From positions 49,903,208 to 49,967,207 of the forward strand of contig CM053143.1 in NCBI GenBank assembly GCA_028571685.1: a DNA stretch of 64,000 bases. Direction: 5' to 3'. The notes under the pieces were generated by a model. The model had not been told where the DNA came from, made no database searches, and saw only the letters and a program-made list of their open reading frames with translations. Position 1 is the stretch's first letter. Every line of letters starts with the position of its first letter. This DNA is from Heterohyrax brucei (taxonomy: Eukaryota > Chordata > Mammalia > Hyracoidea > Procaviidae). Both the position numbers and the translations under genes were made by a program. Below, in pieces: positions 33,816 to 45,314 of this stretch.

Positions 33816-35064
33816 CAAGGCCTGACAAGTAAGGCCACAGACTTGCCACTGTGTGCTTACGTTGGCAGCCTGCACAGACAACTGGGTAAGGTTTCATAAG
33901 TTTGGTATATCAGTGTCTCACAGCTGTGTTTGTGTTGATGTGTGGGCATTGTCTTACTGAGTAGTGTCCATTGTTGTTGTTTGTTTTTGTGTACCATTGT
34001 GAGAATGTTGCAGCTTGAATTAGAGCAACAAACAAATATTAAATTTCTTCTTAAACTGGCAAGAGTGGGCATGAAATCAGGGACATGTTAGTTCAAGCGG
34101 ATAATGCCACGGAGAAAACGACAGAGTACAAATGAATTAAACATTTTTCTGAGAGGGGAGAAAGCATCACGGATGAAGGGAGGTCAGGGTGGCCAGTAAC
34201 CAGCAGAACTGACAAAAACATTGCAAAAATTCAGCAAATTGTGCCTCAAAATCATCAGCTGACTGCGAGAAACGTAGCAGTCTGAGGAAACATCAGTAGA
34301 AAAACAGAAGTTTAACTGAAAATCTTGGCATGAGAAAGGTGTGTGCAAAAATGGTCCCAAAGGAGCTAGAAGAACAAAAGGGAAAGAGAGTTGAAGTTTG
34401 CAAAGACCTTTCGAGAGGCAAGATGATGTTTTGGGCTGTGTTATCACTTGTGATGAAACATTGGTGTACCAGTACAACCCTGAAACAAAGTGTCAGAATG
34501 CACAATAGAAGTCAGCCAATTCTCCACCACCAAAAAAGTTCCATCAGTCCAAATCAAGATTCTAACTTTTTTGATATCAGAGGAATTATTCATTATGAAT
34601 TTATAGCAACTGGACAAACAGTTGACCAAGTTTACTATATGGAAGTGCTGAAAGGCTGCATGAAAAAATAGAGGAAAACCACATGAACTTTTCTCCAGCA
34701 ACTCATGGCTCTTGGATCACAACAATGCACCAGCTCAGACAGCACTGTCTGTGAGGGAGTTTTTAGCCAGTAAACGAATAAATGTATTGGAACACCATCC
34801 CTACTTAATCTGGCCCCTAGTGATTTTTCTTTACCCAAAGATAAAAGAAATATTGAAAGGAAGACATTTCAGTGACATTCAAGATATCAAGGGTAATATG
34901 GTAAGAGCTCTGATAAGCCATTCCAGAAAAAGAGTTCCAAAATTGTTTTGAAGGGTAGACTAGGTGCTGACATCAGTGCATAACTTGTTAAAGGGAGTAC
35001 TTTGAAGGTGACATATGTAGGACTTTTTGTAGGGTGAGTTCATGAATTTAATTGTCAGACTTCA
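33816..35064 (+). mobile_element. mariner DNA transposon with decayed transposase
   Basis: A 1249-bp element flanked by TA on both sides (33814-33815; 35065-35066). The ends are inverted repeats: CTGACAAGTAA at left (33822-33832) versus CTGACAATTAA read inward from the right, with about 19 of 32 end positions matching. The transposase is on the plus strand, from about 34014 (LELEQQTNIKFLLKLARVG) to about 34950, with several frameshifts. Readable parts are 34330-34671 (MRKVCAKMVPKELEE... FFDIRGIIHYEF) and 34712-34951 (NNAPAQTALSVREFLASKR). The usual HDNAPAHT box reads HNNAPAQT, so the second catalytic Asp is Asn. The first catalytic Asp (CDE, about 34452) and the third are out of frame. It is inserted in an antisense L2 and is inactive. 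Confidence 0.85.
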
Positions 35065-35066
35065 TA

Positions 35067-35340
35067 TTTAGTGAGCAAGCAGTTCAGTTGAAAGCTCTAG
35101 GCTAGAGAGATAAATTGCGATAATTGACATAAGGATGGTATTTAACACCCCATACTGGAAGAGATTATCTACAATATAAATGCTAATAGGAAATAAATAT
35201 GAACCTTTGACAGAACTGTGAGCACATAACCATTGAGAGGCAATGGAAAACAGAAGACATCAGCAAAGGAGGCTGATGAGATGTATAGAAGGAAACAGAA
35301 AAATGTGGTGTCCTAAAAACTAAGAAGAGGTAGTTGTCAT
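35067..35340 (-). mobile_element. L2 LINE, upstream part
   Basis: TTGAAAGCTCTAGGCTAGAG, AAGGATGGTATTTAACACC and ATCAGCAAAGGAGGCTGATG continue the antisense L2 after the mariner. Confidence 0.65.
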
Positions 35341-35709
35341 GTGATGAGTTGTGTTCCCCCAAATTATGGGCTAGAATCCTAACTTCAATATTTCTGAATA
35401 TAGTCCTATGTGGAAATATGATTTGATCATCTCTGAGTAGAATGGGTTATAAACCTAATCACTTCTGCTTTGTTACAAAGCAGAATAGACAGAGACAGAC
35501 ACACACAGGAAAGACAAGCACCACATGAGGATCATATACACTCCAGAAACTAAGGAAAGCCCAGGACTACCTACAAAGAAAGGATCAGCACACTTAAAAT
35601 GCTAATTTGGACTTTCAGTTTCCAGAATTGTGGGAAAGTAAATTTCTGTTCTTTAAAGCCAAATATGTATAGTATTTCTGTTACAGCAGCACTAGGAAAT
35701 TAAGACAAA
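35341..35709 (+). mobile_element. Solo MaLR-type LTR (MLT1-like) in L2
   Basis: GATGAGTTGTGTTCCCCCAA at the start, AATTGTGGGAAAGTAAATTT and a GTTACAGCAGCACTAGGAAA end are MLT1 landmarks. L2 continues on both sides, so this LTR inserted after L2 and carries no retroviral gene. Confidence 0.7.
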
Positions 35710-35870
35710 TTATATCAAGGAGGAGACAGTTACCACTGAGTCAAGTGTTGATTCAGTAGAATGAGTTCTCAGAATTGACCACTGAATTTAGTAACATGGA
35801 ATCATTGTGATTTTCACAAGAGCACTGCAGAATCTGCTTTGTTTTTCTACCCATATGAACTTTAAAAAAC
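35710..35870 (-). mobile_element. L2 LINE, continued
   Basis: ATCAAGGAGGAGACAGTTAC, TCAGAATTGACCACTGAATT and TAGTAACATGGAATCATTGT are successive antisense L2 phrases. Confidence 0.6.
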
Positions 35871-36221
35871 ATTGAACTCTTCCTGGGCTGTAAAAGTTAC
35901 CCTGAACAATCTTCTAAAGGGTTAATTTAATAGAGACCACACTTTATGATGACAGTGGTATTGAGGCGTAAATCAGTAACAGATGTCTGGATAATGTCCA
36001 TGTTTATTGAAATCCGGAAATGTATTTGAGTACAAATTATGCATGGAGAAGGAAATCGTAATGGAAATTATAAAATATTTTAAACTAAACTATGAGAAAA
36101 ATGCCAGTGAGGCTGGTAAAAAAACAACAACAGATTTTTAGAAAAGAAAAAAGAAACAACTTTCCTTACTAACTGACAACATGATTCTCTTTATATAAAA
36201 CTTTAGTAAGTTATCCCTTTG
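35871..36221. other. Intron sequence, nothing recognised
   Basis: AT-rich, with an A-rich stretch near 36118. No gene or repeat assigned. Confidence 0.45.
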
Positions 36222-38615
36222 ATGTTGTTGAATAGTGTAAAGCGGGTTCTTACTCACAGTGACACTTGTACAGCAATCTCCGGTTCTGCCCCATCCTCAC
36301 AGTTGTTACGCCTCAGCCCGTTGTTACAGCCACTGTCAGCCCGTGTCATTCAGTCTTACTCTTTTTTGTTGACACTTTACCAAACATAATGTCCTTCTCC
36401 AGGGACTAGCCCCTCCTCATCACCTGTCCGAAGTATGTGAGTCTCACCATCGTCTTCATTCTTGCTGCAGTCCCTGGTATATTCAGTATTCTTCAAATAC
36501 TGTAAGTGAAAGGCTTAGATTCTTCTGCACTCTTCCTTATTTGTTGTCTGCCATTCACAAGCAAACGAGGTGGAACACCATGGCTTAGATCAGGTGCATC
36601 TTATTCCTTAAAGTAACTTTTTTGCTTTTTAACACTTTAATAAAGAGGTCTTTTGCGCCATATCTGCCTAACACAATGCACCTCTTGATTTCTTGACTGC
36701 TGCTTCCACATGGATGTTGATTGTGGGTCCAAGTAAAATGACATGCTTGACAACTTCATTCTTTTCTTTGTTTATCATGATGTTGCTTATTAATCTAGTT
36801 GTGAGAATTTTTGTTTTCTTTATGTTGAGGTGTAATCCATACTGAAGGCTGTGGTCTTTAATCTTCACCAGTAGGTATTCCCAGTCTTCTTCACTTTCTG
36901 CAAGCAAAGTTGTGTCGTGTGTATATAATAGATTGTTCATGGATCTTCCTCCAAACGAGATGCCACATTGTTTCTCATATAGTCCAGCTTCTCAGATTAT
37001 TTGCTAAACCTACGGATTGAGTAAGTATGTTGAAAGGATATAACCATGACACGTACCATAGCTGACTTTGAACCATACAGTATCCCCTTGTTCTGTTCAA
37101 ATGACTGCCACTTGGTTTATATACAGGTTCCTCTTGAGCACAATTAAATGTTCTAGAATCCCAATTCTTCTCAGTTATCCACAATTTGTTATAATCTATA
37201 CATTTAACTACCTTTGCATGGTCAAATAAAACACAGGTAAACATCCTTCTGGTCTGTGCGTTCAGCCAGGGTCCTTCTGACAATGATATCCCTGCTTCCA
37301 TATCCTCTTCTGAATCCCCCTTAAATTTCTGATGATTCTCTGTCAATGTCCAGCTGCAACCACTTTTGAATGGTCTTCAGTAAAATTTTTCTTGTATACG
37401 ATATTAGTAATATTGTTCAGTAATGTCTGAATTCTTTTGAATCACATTTCTTTGGAATGAGTAGAGAGAGTACAGATGTGCATTTTTCCAGTTGATTGGT
37501 CAGGTAGCAGTCTTCTTTATTTCTTGACATAGAAGCACTTACATCTGTTTGTTGAAATATCTCAATTGGTATTCGGTCAGTTCTTTGAGCCTTGTTTTTC
37601 ACCAAAGCCTTCAGTGCAACTTGGAGCTCCTTCCTTCCTTTAGATTGTTTGCTCCCTCCTGTGGTGGTTGGATGTCACCTGGTTCTTTTTGGTGTAGTGA
37701 CTGTGTATGTTCCTTCTGTCTTCATTTGATACTTTCAGAATCTTTTAGTATTTTTTTCCATAGAATCCTTCAGTATCATAACTCGAGGCTTGTACTTTAT
37801 CCTTCCTTCTTTCACCTTAAGATATGCTGAGTGATTCTTCCCTTTTGTTTTGTTTATCTCCAGGCCTCTGCCTATTTCATTATAATACTTTGCCTTCTGA
37901 AGCTGCCCTGTGAAACCTTTTACCTGTTACCATTTCATCCTTTCACTTCAGCTCTTCTTCATTCAGGAGCAACTTTCAGAGTTTCTCCTGACATGCGTCT
38001 TGATGTGTTTCCTTTCTGCCTTTTTAATGACCTCTTACTTTCTTTATGTCCGGTGTCCTTGATGTCATTCCACAACTTGTCTGTTCTTTGGTCATTACTG
38101 TTCAACATATCAAATCTATTCTTGAGATGGTTTCTAAATTCAGGTGGGATATACTCAGGGTTGTATTTTGGTTCCTGTGGAATTATTCCAGTTTTCTTCA
38201 ACTTCACCTTGAACTTGTGTGTGAGTAATTGATGCTCTGTTCCAAGGTCACCTCCTGGCTTTGTTCTGGCTAATGATATTAAGCTTTTTCATAGTCTCTT
38301 TCCGTAGATACATTAAGTTTGATTCCTGTATCTTCCATCTAGTGGCCATTGATGTAGTCAGTTTGATTGCTATGTATTCTGTCTAGTGAGATCCACTTTT
38401 ACAGTTGGTGTCCTCTGTGTTGTTGAAAAAAGGTATTTGCAGTAAAGAAGTTGTTTTCTTGCAAAATTCTATCATGCGTCCGCAAGCATCTTTTCTTTTA
38501 TCATATGGTAATGGAAATAAGAAATAGGAAATAGGGCCATATTTCCCGATTACCGTGGTTTGTTTTTTTTTTTTCCTCCAACTTTCTCATTCCATTCATG
38601 AATAATTAATTTCAG
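36222..38615 (-). mobile_element. RTE LINE copy R6, 5'-truncated, inactive
   Basis: Antisense RTE from its tail (GATGTTGTTGAATAGTGTAA) up into the endonuclease (CCAACTTTCTCATTCCATTC near 38580). The RT box is YTHD (36914-36925), with the first Asp lost. The 3' third is at 36668-36940 and the RT N-terminal part at 37417-37605. The body is shortened by deletions (about 2.4 kb for what should be about 2.7 kb). Confidence 0.87.
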
Positions 38616-38789
38616 TTTGGTGCTGCATTTTTCTCCCATCCTGTCAGAGTCTGTTATGTTCCTGATCAGAATAGTTGGTAGTTGTAGCCAGGTGCCATCT
38701 AGTTCTTCTAGCCTTTGTTTGGATAAACTGATTTTTTCATCCATGTGAAAGTTTCATTTGACTTTTGGACATTTAGGTCTAAAGGTTAT

Positions 38790-39190
38790 TATTTTAATTA
38801 CCTAGTGCTACAATAATGGTACAACCATAATGAAATATACCTCAAATAGGCAACTTTAAAGAATAGGAACTTATTTTGTCATAGGTCAGAAGGCTAGAAA
38901 TCCAAATCAAGACTTCAGCTCTAAAGGAGCATCCTTCCTTGGTAAACCCAGGAGTTCATTGGCATTCCTTAGCACCGTTCTTCCCCGTGTTTGCATCTCT
39001 GGGAGTGTTCTGTGCTTTTTCTAAGACATCTCTCGGAAGTGGTCAGGGTTAGCATCTGCCCTGCTCTGGTATAGCCTCATTAACGTGCCTAAAGAAAACT
39101 GTTCCCAAACAGAGTGGTATTTACAAGCATAGGGGTTAGAAATTCACCATATATTTTTGGAGGACATATTTTAATTCATAACAGCTATAC
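38790..39190 (-). mobile_element. MaLR-type LTR (MLT1-like), degraded
   Basis: TTAATTACCTAGTGCTACAA, GAACTTATTTTGTCATAGGT and, at the far end, ATATTTTAATTCATAACAGC are the complement of an MLT1 LTR. It separates RTE copies R6 and R7. Confidence 0.6.
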
Positions 39191-39194
39191 ATTG

Positions 39195-40630
39195 AGATTG
39201 TTGCTAGGTGCCGTCAAGTCAGCTCCGACTCAGAGCTGTCCCATGTACAAGAGAATGAAACCCTACCTGGCCCTGTGACTTCCTCACAATCGTTGCTATG
39301 GTTGATTCCATTCTTGCAGCAACCTTGTCAGTCCATCTCACTGAAAGTCTTCTGTGTTTTCTCTGACTCTCAGCTTTGACAAACCTAATGTCCTTCTCCA
39401 GGTACTGGTCCCTCCTGATAACCTGTCCAGCATGCATGAAATAATGTCTTGCTGTTCTTGCCTCTAAAAAGCATTCTGGCTGTACTTCTTCCACACAGAT
39501 TTGTTGGCTCTTCTAGCAGTATACACGTTTTCAGTATTCTTTGCCAACACCAGTATTCAGAGGCATCCATTCTCCTTCAGTCTTTGTTGTTCATTGTCCA
39601 GCTTTCAAATGCAGTGAGCTAATTAAAAATACTGTGGCATGGATCAGGTCCACTTCAGTCTTCAAAGTGACAGTTTTGCTTTTTAACAATTTAAAGAGAT
39701 CTTGTACAGCAGATATGCTAACTGCAGTACATCCTTTGATTTTTTGCTTGCTGCTTCCTGCACTTTGCCTGTGGATCCAAGTAGAATAAAATCTTTGACA
39801 GCATCAGTATCTTCTCCATTTATCATGATGATGTTTATTGGTCCAGTTATGAGGATTTTTTTTTTTTATGTTGAAGTGCAGTCCATACAGAAGGCTGTGG
39901 TCTTTTCATCTTCGTGAGTAAGTGCTTCAGGTCTTCTTCTCTTTCCATAAGTAAGTTTGTATCATCTGCATATCCCAGGTTGTTAATGAGTCTTCTCCCA
40001 ATCCCATTGCCCTGTTCTTCTTCACGTAGTCTAGCTTCCCTATTTGCTCAGCTCCTTCCCTCCCTCTCCTTCCCTCTCTGTCCCCTCTCTTCTCCCTTCC
40101 CCTCTCTTTCTTCTCCCCTCCCTCACTTGTGTCTTTTGGCCCTCCTTCCTTCCCTCCTCCCTCCCTCCTCCCTGACTTTAAACCACATAGTAGCTACTTA
40201 CTCTACTTTAACAACTGCTTCTTGGTCTATGTACAGCTTACTTGTGAGCACAATTCAGTGTTCTGGAATTCCCATTCTTCGCGGTGTTATCCATAATTCG
40301 TTATAATCCACATGGTCACGTGACTTTTGGTAGTCAGTGTCAGCAGTGATATCACTTGATCCACGTCCAGCGTGGATTTCTAGCAGTTCCTTGTCAGTGT
40401 ACTGATGCAACTGTTTTGAGTTGTCTTCAACAAAATTTTACTTGTGTGTGATATTAATGATATTATTTGATAATTTCTACGTTCTGTTGGATCTCATTTC
40501 TTTGGAATGGGCACAAATATGTATCTCTTCCATTAGGTTGGCCAGGTGGCTGTCTTCCATATTCCTGGCACAGATGAGTGAGTACTTCCAGTGCTCATTT
40601 GTTAGTTTGTTGTTTATTGAGATTAGAGAT
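39195..40630 (-). mobile_element. RTE LINE copy R7, 5'-truncated, with expanded C/T tract
   Basis: Antisense RTE from its tail (ATTGTTGCTAGGTGCCGTCA) to the RT N-terminal region. The RT box YADD is intact at 39961-39972, the only unchanged one among the copies here, but frameshifts and loss of the 5' half make it inactive. A pyrimidine tract replaces RTE sequence at about 40050-40172. Confidence 0.87.
40050..40172. repeat. Polypyrimidine low-complexity tract
   Basis: About 120 bp of almost pure C/T on the plus strand (CCTTCCCTCCCTCTCCTTCC style), with a short mixed interruption near 40125-40140. It sits inside RTE copy R7 at a point where the other RTE copies have ordinary mixed sequence, so it arose after insertion. 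Confidence 0.85.
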
Positions 40631-41196
40631 TTATAAAGGTAGTTGAGGTTTTCTAAAGCCTAAAAATCTTAAGTATTCAGTTGTCCATGAGGAACTTTGC
40701 TGTATTTACTGAAAATATTCCATAGCTTAACATTAAGCAGTTCAGACTTGTATACATAAAACTGTGCCTGGTTTTCTTGCCACAGATTTGAAGTAACATA
40801 AGGATAAACAGATGCTTCCTTTAGGGAAGAGGGTGTTGCTTTAAAGTTTGACAGATTCTGAATGATGGGCATATTGACATTACTAGAATTTAGGCTTTGA
40901 GATGCCCCTGTATGACTATGCCAAGAAAAAATTGAAACTCTTTAAAGACTAGAGTTGCTTGAGTTTGTTCTTGTACTGAAAACATTTTCATTCCATTTGT
41001 TGTCTGATTTTATAGTGCAGAGAAATTTAAATCATGTGAATTGATAATTAAAGCTTTTATCATTTCCCTCCTTAAGAATGTTTGGTGATTCCTATCATAG
41101 CAGATAAAATTCTTTAGCTTCATCTCTAGGAACCCTCGCCTTGTTCCCATCACCAGTTCTCCAGTTGTCACACTGCTCCTGAGTACACACTGCTTA
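40631..41196. other. Intron sequence, nothing recognised
   Basis: No gene or repeat that I can support. Confidence 0.4.
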
Positions 41197-41355
41197 AAAC
41201 CAAACCTGTTAACGCTGAGTTGATTCCTATGCATAGCTACCCTATGGGACAGAGTAGAACTGCCCCATAGCATTCCCAAGGAGCTACTGGCAGATTCAAA
41301 TTACAGACCTTTTGGTTAGCAACTATAGCACTCATTCTGCCGCCAGGGTTTCCAT
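41197..41355 (-). mobile_element. AfroSINE, near full length
   Basis: AACCAAACCTGTTAACGCTG to CTGCCGCCAGGGTTTCC. Confidence 0.9.
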
Positions 41356-41869
41356 ACACTGCTTAGAAGAGTCATTTTGTTGCTTCTCGTTGAAGAAATT
41401 TTGGTTCTTTGCTGTTTCCTTTGATCTTCAATCTGTTACTCAGAAGATTTTTAACTTTCTAAACCTGGTGAAAACTTGCATTCCCCAGGAAAATTTCTCA
41501 ACATTCATTCTATCAGATTTTTACTGTTCTTGTGGATCAATTTTTATGATTTTTAATCTATGATTTTTGCTGTTTCTCCTTGGGTATTTTTTGGTCCTAT
41601 GAATTTGTTATAATGTGTATCTAGCTGCGTTAGAAAACTGTTAGTTTTCAAGTCATATGTCTTCTTAGTTTTTAATAACTGCCTTCTGTCTGGCTTAGTC
41701 TTTATAGCTGACTTTTGAAACAGACATTGCTATTTACATATATCTTTCAGGATTAACCAACATTATCTCTGTAAAAGTATGTATTGTATTTAAGGACTGA
41801 TTAAAACATGTGCATAGCTCTGCATTAACTTCTCGTCAGAGTGACATCACATGGGGTGAAGGGTCTTGT

Positions 41870-42660
41870 TTTACTCTAAGTTGAGTGGGCTTTGTCCTTG
41901 GCTCAGGAGAAACAACCCTGGAATAATTGGGGTGCCTTATCTGGGACTTTCAGCTCATACCTGACAATCTGTGCAGGCGAGTGGGGTCTCGACAGACCAG
42001 AAAAGACTTATCTAGGAGGCTGATATCAACTGGGCTCAAAAAGGCTTGATTTAACTTATCATGTAGGAATAGCTAGTAAAACCATGAAACATGGAGGCTC
42101 TGATTCCTGGTTGTTGAAAACATTTGCTCTGGAGAGGTACTATGTCCCTTGAGACATGGCAGCTCTATGTTGGGAACCCTTCCAGAACCTTTCCCTATGC
42201 ATCTCTTTGTATCTTTTTTGACTATAGGCTAATCTGTAAAGTTTGGTACAAGTCTGTGAGTTCTATGTGTCACTCCAGAGAATTACTGAAACCCAAAGGT
42301 CAGTAGGAGTTGATAGGTCAGTAGAGGTGTCTGAAGGAAGTGGGAAACCAGCTTTGAATTTATGGGCAGCAGGTCAGAGGGTTGGAGTGTTGTGTGGACT
42401 CCCCAGACTTGGCAGCTGCCATCTGCTTATTTGGCAGTCTGAAGGACAGTGCTGTTTTAACTTGTGTGCACTGATCTTGCTCCAGGTGGCTAGGGACAGA
42501 GATAGGGTGCCATGGGGGTGGCTCATAATGAGGATAGAGAAGTGGGCATGTGAGAATTGGGTCAGTCTCCACATTTTGGGCATTGTGTTCATACTGAATC
42601 TTGCTATGCACATCCTCAAAATGTTTGTTTATATATTGAAAACATACATGTCTTTTTCAC
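41870..42660. other. Unassigned block, possibly an old LTR or repeat
   Basis: A more GC-rich block than its surroundings, starting near GGTCTTGTTTTACTC and running to GGCTCATAATGAGGATAGAG. A 140-codon open frame (42243-42665 +) and two antisense frames overlap. The frame has no recognisable domain, no splice context and an unremarkable composition, so I do not call a gene. The block reads like an ancient dispersed element. Confidence 0.3.
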
Positions 42661-42699
42661 GGTAGAAACAGTCTTTAATAAGGCATATGTATGATATGA

Positions 42700-43075
42700 A
42701 CTAGCCAGACTGTTTCATAACTTCCTACTTTTGCGTACATTGTTCCGTCTGTCTGGAATGCCCTTCCCTGACAAATGCATCCTCTCGTGACCCAGCTAAA
42801 ATATTATATCATCTAAAATTCTTTTTCTGAACCTTTGTTTTCCTCTTTCCCAAGCAGAACCAAATATACCTTCCATTGGGCCTTGCTGTATACTGTACAT
42901 ATATTTGTTGGAGTGTGTTAAACACTGTTATATTCAATTGTTTACAAATTGTTCTATCTTTGCTAGCATTAAGTTCTTTAAAGGACAGATAATAATTTGG
43001 TCATTTTTGCCTTGCCATCATCTGGCACAGTGATAGACCCATGGCATGTGTTCACAAATTATATTTGTGTGATTA
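42700..43075 (+). mobile_element. L2 LINE 3' end
   Basis: GTCTGTCTGGAATGCCCTTC, CATTAAGTTCTTTAAAGGAC and CATCTGGCACAGTGATAGAC are successive sense L2 3' landmarks. Confidence 0.75.
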
Positions 43076-43132
43076 GGTCAGTTAATTCAATAATCAATTT
43101 AATGTTAATTAATTAATATAGGATAATATCTA

Positions 43133-43722
43133 TATGTCTCCAAGGAACACCAGTTAATGTGACTATTATTCAAGTTTATGCACTGACCACCAAGGCCAAA
43201 GAATGAGAAATGGAAGATTTTTACCAATTTCTGCACTCTGAGATTGATCAAACATGTAATCAGGATACACTGATAATTATTGGTGATTGGAATATGAAAG
43301 TTGGAAACAAAGAAGAAGGTTTAGTAGTTGGAAAATATAGCCTTGGTGCTAGGAACAGTGCCAGAAATCATATGATACAATTTTGCCAGACCAATGACTT
43401 CTTCATCACAAATACCTTTTTTCAGCAACTTAATGACAGCTGTCATGATGGACCTCAGCAGATGGAATTCACAGGAATCAAGTTGACTATATCTGTGGAA
43501 AGAGATGATGGGAAAACTCAGTGCCATTAGTCAGAACAAGACCAGGGGCCCAGTGCAGAATAGACCATCAGTTGCATATATGTAATTTCAAGTTGAAACT
43601 GGAGATAGAACAAGTCTATGCGAGACAAAGTATAGCCTTGAGTATGCTCAACTTGAATTTAGAGGCCACCTCAAGAACAGATTTGACATTGAACACTATC
43701 AACAGTATATTAATATAAATAT
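43133..43722 (+). mobile_element. RTE LINE copy R8, endonuclease segment
   Basis: Sense RTE covering the second half of the endonuclease and the linker. The remnant frame at 43210-43530 includes an intact GDWN box (Asp codon 43285-43287, context IIIGDWNMKVG). Both ends are missing; on the right it meets inverted RTE tail R9. Confidence 0.85.
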
Positions 43723-43930
43723 GTTGTTGTTGTTAGGTGCCAAACAGTCAGTTCTGACACACAGTGGCTCTGTGTACAACAGAAGAAAATACTGACAGAT
43801 TCTGTGCCGTCTTAATGAATCTTGCCAGCTCGAGCCTATGGTGGCAGCTGCTGTGTCAGTCTATCTCCCTGGGAGTCTTCCTCTTTTTGCTGACCTTTAC
43901 TTTATCAAGCTGAATGTCTGTCTTATCAAA
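43723..43930 (-). mobile_element. RTE LINE copy R9, 3' tail only
   Basis: ATGTTGTTGTTGTTAGGTGC is the complement of the RTE 3' terminus; about 200 bp follow. It abuts R8 tail to tail. Confidence 0.85.
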
Positions 43931-43939
43931 TAATGCTGC

Positions 43940-44070
43940 TATAGTAGAAGGACCACGAGTGGGTGGCTTTAACAAGAGAAATTTTATTCTGTCCAAGTCC
44001 AGTAGGCTATAAGTCTAAATTCAAGGCGTAAGCTCCAGGGGAAGCATATCTCTGCTTGCAGTCATTTATA
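43940..44070 (-). mobile_element. MaLR-type LTR fragment
   Basis: GCTGCTATAGTAGAAGGACC, GGGTGGCTTTAACAAGAGAA and ATTTTATTCTGTCCAAG resemble the complement of an MLT1 3' end. Confidence 0.5.
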
Positions 44071-44419
44071 CACATGCAGTGTCTGGGTTAGGAACACCTG
44101 ACTTAGAGATAACTTATATTTAACAGACTGCCACGTATTAAAAATTTGAGTTAAATACAAGCACATTACTTTGCAGTGCTTGTGAAAACAGTGTGATTGG
44201 AAAGTGTTTCTTAAGTGTTTTATGTGCATAAAAAGGTAAAATTTATGCACTATAGTAAGACAAACATTAGACTAAAATTAACTGATATTGTGTAAGAGCC
44301 ATATGTAACTGTTTTGACTTACCCACAGATTTGACTTTAAAGACCCTTAGAAACAAACCTTGTTTGTTACCTAGGGAGTGCCTGTACTCTTTTATTCAAA
44401 AATGGTGTGTGTGTTAATT
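44071..44419. other. Intron sequence, possible unassigned repeat
   Basis: GACTTACCCACAGATTTGAC followed by CCCTTAGAAACAAACCTTG looks like a dispersed-repeat end, but I cannot assign it. Confidence 0.3.
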
Positions 44420-44712
44420 GTTTTTAGCTGCTGCTGAGTCAGCCTCTGAATTATGGCAACCCTATCCATGATGGGAGAAGACCGTTGCAGTCTATATTGT
44501 TTTCACTGGCTGATTTTCAGAAGTAGATTTCCAGGCCTTTCTTCCTACTGCCATCTTAGTCTGGAAGTTCCACTGAAACCTGTTCACCATCCTAGCAGCG
44601 TGCAAACCTCCACTGACACACAACATGGTGGCTTTGCTTGAGCTCGCTAGCCAGAACTTGAACCCAGGTCTCCCAGAAAGGTGATCCTTCTACCACTGGA
44701 CCACTGTTGCCC
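44420..44712 (-). mobile_element. Composite SINE: tRNA-like head + RTE 5' UTR-like body + RTE tail
   Basis: On the minus strand it begins GGCAACAGTGGTCCAGTGGT (A-box region, complement of about 44690-44712) and has the B-box word CCTGGGTTCAAGTTCTGGC (44650-44668). The body AACAGGTTTCAGTGGAACTT... matches the 5' UTR of the RTE copies (compare 10610-10570), and the end carries the RTE/AfroSINE tail. It resembles an RTE with its coding part deleted and a tRNA head added, probably the known paenungulate SINE (PSINE) type. Confidence 0.7.
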
Positions 44713-45314
44713 TATATGCTGATAGTTGTCATATAGTATATTACTTTTTTAAAAAACATAAACCTTTGCCAGGTAATCATTTTATTATGGTTGAGACTAC
44801 AGATTTTTCTCAGATGTTTCATGTTCCAATTTGAATAATATTGTGTCTGCTGTTATAAAAGTGCTATGGGAATCTGGAAATCATGGATTACTCGTTTTGA
44901 TTCATAGTCTTTCTTGGAAACTGTCCCATGTAAAAAATGGCCCTGAGCAGATGTGCTTAGTCATAGAATTGCCAGACAGTTCCTTATGTCTTGGCAGCTA
45001 GTTAGTTTTCTTAGCATTACAAATTGTTTTAAGATAAGAAATATGAGTTTGGTCTCCTTTTCCTATTTCTTCTCACTGCTTTACTTATAGTCATTCCTTG
45101 TTCAGAAATGTTCATCTCTTTCTCAACATGGAAGGAGTTGAAAGAATAATAATAGACTTTATTTCTATAGCTGGTCAAGAATAGAAACTTCACTTGGAAC
45201 TTTGTGTCTGGTAGTAGATTACCAGTTTATTTCAAAACATAGTTGTTGCTAATATTTATATTTTATTTTGCAAGTACTCTACATTTGCACACCTAACCTA
45301 AAAATGTGACTGAT
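44713..45314. other. Intron sequence, nothing recognised
   Basis: No gene or repeat family assigned. Confidence 0.4.

Noticed and set aside
34330..34951. Possible functional domesticated transposase
   Set aside because: Frameshifts split it, a catalytic Asp is Asn, and there is no host exon fused to it. It is a dead mariner.
42243..42665. 140-codon open frame on the plus strand
   Set aside because: No recognisable family and antisense frames overlap it. More likely part of an old non-coding element.
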